Shown here in pieces: positions 56,958 to 64,000 of a DNA stretch of 64,000 nt. The notes under the pieces were generated by a model. That model did no database searches and was not told where the DNA came from. It worked only from the letters and a program-made list of their open reading frames with translations. Position 1 is the stretch's first letter. Every line of letters begins with the position of its first letter. The stretch lies in NCBI GenBank assembly GCA_963691705.1, contig OY829542.1, forward strand, positions 25,406,579 to 25,470,578, written 5' to 3'. The DNA comes from Viola odorata. Taxonomy: Eukaryota > Streptophyta > Magnoliopsida > Malpighiales > Violaceae. Both the position numbers and the translations under genes were made by a program.

Positions 56958-59914
56958 TCATGGAGGTGATTCAAGCGTGGTGCTCTCCACGGTGTGGTTT
57001 TGGAATCCCTCATAAAAAGGCTTGAGACGATGCCCATTAACCTTGAAAATGTTCTGATCCTCCTGATTTTGAATATCAACAGCACCATTGGGGTACACAT
57101 TAGTAATCACATAGGGACCAGTCCAGCGGCTCTTCAATTTTCCATCTAGGATGCGAAATCTTGAGCTGAAAAGTAGGACCTTCTGCCCAACTGTCAAGGC
57201 CTTGGGACGAATGGACCTGTCATGGTACATTTTGGCCTTGGCCTTGATGATGGCAGAATTTTCATAGGTATCATTTCTCATCTCTTCCAACTCCTGAACT
57301 TGTAATTTCCTGTGTGATCCAGCTTCTAAAAGGTTCATGTTGCATTGTTTAATAGCCCAGTAGGCTCGGTGCTGAATTTCCACGGGTAAATGGCATGATT
57401 TGCCATAAACCAACTTATAAGGAGTTGTCCCGATAGAGGTTTTGAATGCTGTTCTATACGCCCATAATGCATCATCGAGTCTCTGACTCCAGTCTCCTCG
57501 ATCTGTTTTGACTGTTTTGCTCAAGATTGATTTGACCTCTCTATTTGACAATTCGGCCAACCCGTTTGTTTGAGGATGATAGGCAGTGGACACACGGTGT
57601 GTGATGTTGTACTTGGCGAAGAGAGATGACACATCCTTGTTACAGAAGTGGCTGCCTCTGTCACTGATGATCACTCATGGCACTCCAAATCTGTTAAGGA
57701 CTTGGGATTTCAAGAATGAAACAACGGTCTTTGAATCATCAGCCCTAGTTGCCTTCGCTTCTACCCATTTAGATAGGTAATCAATAGCCAAAATGATGTA
57801 GAAGTTTCCTCCTGAATTGGGGAATGGACCCATGAAGTCTATCCCCCAAACATCAAAAATCTCACAAACAAAAATTGGGGTTAAAGGCATCTGATCTTTT
57901 GAAGAAATATTACCCGTTTTTTGACAAGCTAAACAAGTTTTGCAAAAATCAAATGAGTCTTTAAATAAATTCGGCCAAAAGAAACCTGATTCGAGAACCT
58001 TATGAGCTGTTCTCTTATACCCGAAGTGTCCTCCACAAGCATAAGCATGGCAGAAATTTAAAATTGAAGGAACTTCACTCTCAAGCACACATCTACGGAG
58101 AATTTGATCTTTTCCTACATGCCAAAGGTATGGATCGTCCCAAATGTACTTCCTTGAGTCTCTCTTAATGTTTCCCTTCTCGTGTGCAAGGTAGTGACCA
58201 TGGAAATTACCCGTAGCAAGGTAATTGGCAACATCAGAATACCATGGTCTCATACCAAGGCCTAGAAACAAGCGTTCATCCGGGAATTCTTCCTTGACTG
58301 GGTCTGATTCGGTATCAACCAGAATTCTGCTCAAGTGGTCAGCCACCACATTTTCTTTGCCCTTTTTATCTTTGATCTCAAGATCAAATTCTTGCAGGAG
58401 TAGTATCCACCTAATTAGTCTTGGCTTTGCTTCCTTCTTTGTCAAAAGATACTTCAAGGCTGCATGGTCAGAATAAATTATGACTTTAGTGCCAAGAAGA
58501 TAAGAACGAAATTTATCTAAAGCAAAGACAATTGAAAACAATTCTTTCTCCGTGGTGGTGTAATTTCTCTGGGCTTCATCAAGCATCCTTGAGGCATAAT
58601 AAATCATGTGTGGGTCTTTGTCAAATTTTTGTCCAAGAACAGCCCCTACGGCTGCATCACTTGCATCACACATGAGTTCAAATGGTTTTGTCCAGTCGGG
58701 TGCTTGAATCATTGGTGCTGTCACTAGCTTCTGTTTTAAGAGGTCAAACGCCCTCTTGCATTGATCATTGAAGTCGAATTTTGCATCTTTTTGCAGTAGC
58801 CTACACATAGGCTCCGCAACCTTTGAAAAATCCTTGATAAAACGTCTATAGAAACCTGTAAGGCCTAGAAATGAACGAACATCTCGTACACAAGATGGGT
58901 AAGGCAATGAGTCAATCACATCAATTTTTGCTTTATCCACTTCTATGCCTTTCTTTGAAATAATATGACCTAGAATTAATCCTTGATTTACCATAAAATG
59001 ACATTTCTCATAATTCAAAACCAAATTAGTTTCCATGCATCTAATCAAGACTTTTCTCAAGTTTTCCAAACACTCATCAAATGAATTTCCATAAACAGTA
59101 AAATCGTCCATGAAAACTTCAATCCCTTTTTCTACAAAATCTGAAAATATACTCACCATACACCGCTGAAAAGTAACAGGTGCGTTACACAAACCAAAGG
59201 GCATCCTCTTGTATGCAAACGTGCCAAAGGGCAAGTAAAGGTTGTTTTTTCTTGATCTTCAACGGCTACGGGAATTTGATGGAATCCTGAAAATCCATCA
59301 AGACAACAATAGTGTGATTTACCTGCCAACCTTTCAAGCATTTGATCGATAAATGGAAGAGGAAAATGATCCTTCCGCGTGGCATTGTTCAGCCTCCTAT
59401 AGTCTATGCACACTCTCCATGAGTTTTGCTCTCTCATGGGCACCAATTGTCCTTCATTGTTTTCCACCACTGTGATTCCTGATTTCTTAGGAACAACCTG
59501 CACAGGACTCACCCAAGAACTATCAGATATGGGATAAATTACACCTGCAGCAAGGAGTTTAAGAATTTCCTTTTTTACGACTTCCATCATTGGAGGATTA
59601 AGCCTCCTTTGCGGCTGTCTCACGGTTTTGCTGCCTTCTTCAAGGTGTATTCTGTGGGTGAAAATGGCAGGGGATATTCCCTTGATGTCAGCTATGGTCC
59701 AACCGATTGCTTCTTTGAATTCCTTCAAGACGTTTAAAAGTCTTTCTTCTTGCGAGTTGGTCAGCTTGCTGGAAATTATCACTGGTAGGCTCGTCCCTAG
59801 GCCTAGGAACGAGTACTTCAAGTGATCAGGCAGCTTTTTGAGTTCCAAGTCTGGTGCCTGCAAAATTGAAGGCTGAAGTTTAGTGACTTGGTCTGTTGAT
59901 TCTAAAGCTTGCAC
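56958..59914 (-). pseudogene. pol: Athila RT-RNase H-integrase
   Basis: RT begins with LKYSFLGLGTSLPVIIS and AIGWTIADIKGISPAIF. One base appears lost near 59230, shifting the frame before [18 protein letters not shown]. Catalytic FMDDFTVYG follows, then RNase H ([36 protein letters not shown]). Integrase has a zinc part ([19 protein letters not shown]) and a catalytic triad visible as [20 protein letters not shown] and NGLAELSNRE. A TGA at 57675-57677 interrupts it right before VIISDRG. The C-terminal GKLKSRWTGPYVI motif is present and no chromodomain follows. Confidence 0.92.
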
Positions 59915-59989
59915 AATACCTGTAGTGGTGTCCGAAATGTCCAGTTCCTTGACAAGATTTAGGATTTCAGGTCTGATTGGTAATTCATC

Positions 59990-60691
59990 TTACAATCTCT
60001 CCACTTCATCATTGGACAAACCCTTACTAAGAACATACTCAAGTGGATCAATATCATTAATTTCATAAACATCATCAACCAAAGGATCAATAATATCTAA
60101 GAAATTAACACAGTGCAAATCTTCAGGGTATTTAATCGCTTCATATATATTAAATTTAATTGTTTCTTCACCAAATTCAAGCGTCAAACACCCATCATAC
60201 ACATCAATTTTAGCACGGGCTGTTCTTAAGAAAGGTCTACCAAGAATCACATCAGTAGTCTTAGTAACATCTTCTTTCTGCATGTCAACAATATAGAAAT
60301 CTACTGGAAAAATGAAGTCATTTACCTGCACCAAGACATCTTCTACCACTCCAACGGGGTAGACTATGGATCTATCAGCAAGTTGTATCACAACTCTAGT
60401 TTCCTTAAGATTTCCTATATTCAAGGTTTCAAAAATGGAAAGAGACATGACAATTATACCTGCTCCAAGATCACACAATGCTTTCTCTACTTCCTTGCTC
60501 CCGATTTTACAAGGTATCACAAAGGTACCCTGATCTTTACATTTTGTTGGAAGCTCTTTTTGTAACATTGCGGAAACATTCTCATTAAAATTCACTCTTT
60601 CTATGCCTGCTAGTTTCTTCTTGTTAGTACATAAATCCTTTAGGAATTTAGCATACTTAGGAACCTGAGATATCATATCTAGTAATGGCAC
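59990..60691 (-). pseudogene. Athila protease region
   Basis: VIPCKIGSKEVEKALCDLGAG carries the aspartic protease motif (Cys-Asp-Leu-Gly-Ala), written in parts KIGSKEVEKA and LCDLGAG. TTDVILGRPFLRTARAKIDV follows downstream. A TAA at 59990-59992 separates it from RT in the same frame. The protease cuts the polyprotein. Confidence 0.88.
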
Positions 60692-62425
60692 ATTAATAGC
60701 AACTTTACGAAAAACTTCAAGAATTTTCTACTCATCCCTTTCCTTCTTGGCTTTTGAAGGCCTTTCGGGAAAAGGAAAAAGCGTTACCTGAGGGTTTGAA
60801 GCTTCTTTCTGTGCTTCTGGAGTTGGAATGGATACTTAACGTACTGGAGTGGATGATTCCTGTAACATTTCTGTTTCGGATTCTTGTGGCTGTTCTGGTC
60901 GGTTCGTCCCAAGGTCTTGGGACGAACTGACCCTGGGCGGCAAATCTTTTCCACTCCGTAATGTCATAGCATTAACAGCATGCTTAGGATTATCAACCGT
61001 GTTGGATGGCAGTTGCCCTGAGGTGTTCTGCTGATTCATGGTAAGCTGCCCAATCTGTTTTTGGAGATCAGCTATGGTAGCTTGGGTTGATTGCATGAAT
61101 GGTTGGAGAATTTATTTAAGTGTTTCTTCAAGTGGTGGTGGAGGTGGTGCAGTAAGTTGCAGTGGTTGTGGAGGTACTGGTAATTGTGGTTGTTGAGGTT
61201 GAGCTGGCTGCTGATTTGTTTGGTAGTTTTGCTGATTTTGTTGAGGTCTAGGCTTGAAATTCCTCCACTCAAACGGAGGTTGTTGCTGATTTGGTCCCCA
61301 CCCATAGTGAGGGTAGTTCTTCCAGCCTGAATTGTTGTTGTTGGTGTACGAATTGCCTTGATGAGGCATGGCTGCATTGACTTGCTCTGGAGGGTCTGCT
61401 ATGAGAGGGCACTCATGAGTCACGTGTCCGATTTGGCAGCAAACTCCACAAGGTACGACTTGCTGTGGTGGAATTTGTTGAATTTGAGCAATGGTAGCTG
61501 GAAAATTCTTCATAAAAGTAGACACTTCTTCCATGTGTCTCTCAAGAGCAGCCACATTGATATTGTGTGCAGAGGTGGAACGGTCCTGAGTTCCATTTTG
61601 TTGGCAATTATCTGCCAAAGTTTGAATGAGAGCCCTTGCTCGACTTGGTGTTAAGTCTAACAATGCTCCTCCAGCAGCTGAATCAAGCTTATCTTTGTCC
61701 TTGATGCTCATGCCATCATAAAAGTATTGAATGAGTGATTGTTCTGGCACTCCATGTGTTGGACAGACCTCTTGAAGGTCTTTAAATCTTTGATGATATT
61801 CCCCAAAGGACTCATCACCATGCTGCTGAATGGAAACCAAACTTTTCCTAGCTGCTCCAGCCTTGGTAGCTGACCAATATTTCTTTAGAAAGGTAGCAGC
61901 CATGTCAGCCCAACTATTGATGGAGTTGTGAGGCAGGCTGAAGAACCAATTCTTGGCTGAATCCTCTAGAGACCATGGAAAAGCTCTCAACTTGGCTCTT
62001 TCAAGACTCACTTCAGCTGGTTTCAGAGCATCACACTCAAACTAAAATTTCTGGAGGTGCTTATAAGGATTTTCGGATGCATGTCCTCTGAATTTACTGA
62101 GGTTATGCATGACATTGGACTTCACGACCCAGTCATTGGGGACTGGACGGTAGTTGATGCACAGGAAGGTTTCCTGCTCAGCTCCTTGGTTGAGCTCTCT
62201 CAAAGTAGGCTCAGCTGCGTCTGCCATTTCTGGTTCAGGTTCAGCTTCAGGTTCTGGTTGGTCCGTCCCAAGGTCTTGGGATGAACCGACTTCTGGTTCT
62301 GAATCTGATCCGGATGAAGAAAACTCACTGAACTTCCTCTTTGAAAGTCTGATTGTTGTTTCTTTTCTTGTGATTTCTGGAGTGAATTGTAGTGGTTGCG
62401 AACTAGAAGATCTGGTCATGAACAA
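60692..62425 (-). pseudogene. gag: Athila gag, complete copy with stops
   Basis: Same start and domains as the partial copy. Stops at 62042-62044 (TAG), 61112-61114 (TAA), 60836-60838 (TAA) and about 60728 (TAG). By comparison with the sister copy three are C-to-T changes of Gln codons and one is a G-to-T change of a Glu codon. The zinc knuckle CGVCCQIGHVTHECP is intact. Confidence 0.9.
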
Positions 62426-62450
62426 GAAAAATAGAAATTAGAACACGTTG

Positions 62451-62468
62451 TCCCCGGCAACGGCGCCA
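62451..62468 (-). promoter_or_regulatory. A3 primer-binding site
   Basis: TGGCGCCGTTGCCGGGGA on the minus strand, six bases inside the 5' LTR. tRNA-Asp type. Confidence 0.88.
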
Positions 62469-62474
62469 AAATTA

Positions 62475-64000
62475 TGACAAGGCCGTCGCATGCCCTGCAT
62501 AAAGTAATAAGAATACAACTCAATGCTGGCTACAAAATGGAATGTAGACAGTGGTGAGAGGATCGATCCACAGAGACAAGACTAGTCCAATCGCTATTGC
62601 TCCTGAAAATTACCAAATCCAACATGCAAGGTCTTGAAACAAGCTTGCAAATTAGAGAAATAGATACTAGCATAAACTGAAATATGGCACGTGAGTTAAG
62701 AATGCAATTAAACAGTTGTAAAATAGAGAGAATTCAGATGGGAAACAATTCCAGGTAGAGATCATTATGAGATGGCAAAGGCATGAGATTGATCATTGAC
62801 AAAGTATTTTCGAAATGGTTTTCATAGAAAAAGTTGTGGAAATCAGTTCACACTAGATTTCCCTAACCTGCTACAAAAGTGATTTAAAAGAAAACCTTCA
62901 ATTTAAAACACCCTAATCCTCCCAAGCATTTCCTAAGGCTCTAACCCGCCACTTTGCTTGGCCATGCGGGGCCTAAGCAAAGGAATCAGAAAACTTAAGG
63001 AAAAACTCAAGGAATTGATTTAAAATAGTGAGGTCCCTCTTCTAGACATCGGGAATTATTCATCATCCTAAGGTCAGGGCAAGTCTGGCAATTAACCCAG
63101 CTGTCACCCAGGTCGGCCCTTCTCTAGGCCTTGGGACGGGAAGGTAGCCTAGTTCTAATCCTTCTATCAGTTTAGACCAAGTAAATACCCTTTACCCTAC
63201 TGATTTGTTGTCTACTAATGTTCTCTAAGAGTGATTTAATCAAAATAACAAGAAGAGAACTGACAATACTCATCCAAATTAAATTCAAGTTGATCATGCT
63301 CAAAAATAACAAAGATAAGTTTAGCATTAAAACAAGAAGGAAAGAAATATGAAATCCACTTCTATTAAGATCAATATAGTCTCACAATCAACATAACTTG
63401 CCAATCTCTCAATCCCTACCAGGAACCTAGTGTTTAGCTACAATACATAATGGAAATGCAAAATAGTTCAAACCCGAAAATACAAAGCAAAGCTGGAAAA
63501 TGATGTTTGAATGCTCCCCCCCTGTTCGCTGCTCTCCCTCTGATTTCTTGGATAATAGATGATAGATGCCCTTGCCTTCGTCCTCTGCTTCTCTTTAAGG
63601 TTAGACCACCCTCACTCAACAGCCTCCTAAGTTTGGTCTTCAAGGAAGTTGTCCAAGAGTGAGAATATTCTTCTCAAAACCAAGAGGAATGTTGTTTTGT
63701 CTTCCTTGCACTAGCTGGTACGTGGGGAATGAATAATGGAGTCCAATGAGTCTAGTGTCTGTGAAAAATGAGTCCCAAGAAGACAAGGAATGCACTCAAG
63801 AGTTAAATTATTGCGGTACGAAAAATCATGGCGAGTGCTGTTCCAGCTGGAATTCGTCAGGTCGCTTGGTGTCAAGGCCTAGGGACGCGTTGAAATAGGT
63901 TGTTTGATGAAATGGCCTTAGGACGAAGTGACCAAAATCGGCAGCAAAGCTGAAAATGAAACTCCAACACCAAATGATTGATTTAGGCTCTGATCTTCAA
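62475..64000 (-). repeat. A3 5' LTR, cut by window end
   Basis: It matches 51279-52804. From the offset it should end at about 64140, outside the window. Confidence 0.92.

Larger units (their letters stand above)
49701..63933. repeat. Dispersed ~36-bp near-palindrome family within A3
   Basis: Arms GGTCRGTTCGTCCCWAG and CTWGGGACGAACYGACC around a GT or GC centre. Sites: 49701-49736, 51059-51094, 51916-51948, 52671-52699, 52711-52736, 55739-55768, 56148-56172, 56789-56824, 57191-57217, 58248-58274, 59787-59815, 60897-60932, 62255-62290, 63111-63144, 63860-63896 and 63906-63933. The last five repeat earlier sites through the duplication. In proteins they appear as SFLGLGT, SSLGLGK or SSQDLGT, or in the other phase as RPKAL or PRPRRG. 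Confidence 0.75.
51279..64000 (-). mobile_element. Athila element A3, nearly complete (5' LTR runs off the window)
   Basis: Minus-strand order: 5' LTR (62475 upward, past 64000), primer site (62451-62468), gag, protease, RT-RNase H, integrase, post-pol ORF, non-coding region, hairpin and polypurine tract, 3' LTR (52944-51279). The offset between copies is exactly 11,196 bp, giving a predicted full length of about 12.9 kb. Coding regions have several stops and two frameshifts. No target duplication can be tested, because the 3' LTR runs straight into a second primer site and gag. Confidence 0.93.

Overview
The window is repeat-rich plant nuclear DNA, most likely from a eudicot. It holds several nested Ty3/gypsy LTR retrotransposons of the Tat and Athila lineages, GT-AG introns, two MITEs, fragments of plant-specific gene families (FAR1-related, Alfin-like) and one intact ten-coding-exon housekeeping gene. 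I saw no rRNA, tRNA, CRISPR or bacterial feature. I cannot name the species.

Layout. 1-8213: 3' end of a large Tat/Ogre-like element (+). Five different tandem arrays lie upstream of a polypurine tract and a 3.56 kb 3' LTR. 8214-12713: 3' part of an Athila element (A1, +) whose post-pol ORF is cut by that LTR. 12714-14636: short remnant of an opposite-strand Athila element (A2). 14660-16303: decayed FAR1-related (MULE-derived) gene. 16378-16573 and 32584-32656: two halves of one Alfin-like PHD exon, split by a complete 16.0 kb Tat-clade element (16574-32583). 32740-34140: decayed gypsy gag-protease fragment. 34141-38442: AT-rich DNA with a 282-bp foldback element. 38443-42180: intact FMN/FHY gene (riboflavin kinase/FMN phosphatase). 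43065-43336: Stowaway-like MITE. 43348-49402: Athila LTR and gag start (A4, +) invaded by another gypsy element. 49403-64000: Athila element A3 (-), nearly complete, arranged LTR-internal-LTR-partial internal.

The most unusual element is the 16-kb Tat-type one. On + it carries gag, protease, RT, RNase H, a second RNase H and integrase, now inactivated. Behind them, on the opposite strand, are four open transcription units (A-D). Each has a TATA-like box, and three have a CACGTG palindrome further upstream. A and B are diverged paralogues with a putative gypsy-type transposon (Transposase_28-like) domain, short introns and C-terminal coiled coils. These ORFs are open while gag-pol is broken.

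The second unusual signal is in A3. A roughly 36-bp near-palindrome recurs about eleven times per element, in gag, pol, the post-pol ORF, non-coding DNA and the LTR, without breaking the surrounding reading frames. A1 and A3 also share a hairpin just before the 3' LTR whose stem differs by compensatory changes.

How it fits together: the nesting gives an order of events. The FAR1-related/Alfin-like locus came first, then A2, then A1 inside A2, then the Tat/Ogre-like element inside A1. Separately, the 16-kb element entered the Alfin-like exon. A3 is youngest by repeat identity (about 99.4% by eye). All comparisons were made by reading, without alignment software.
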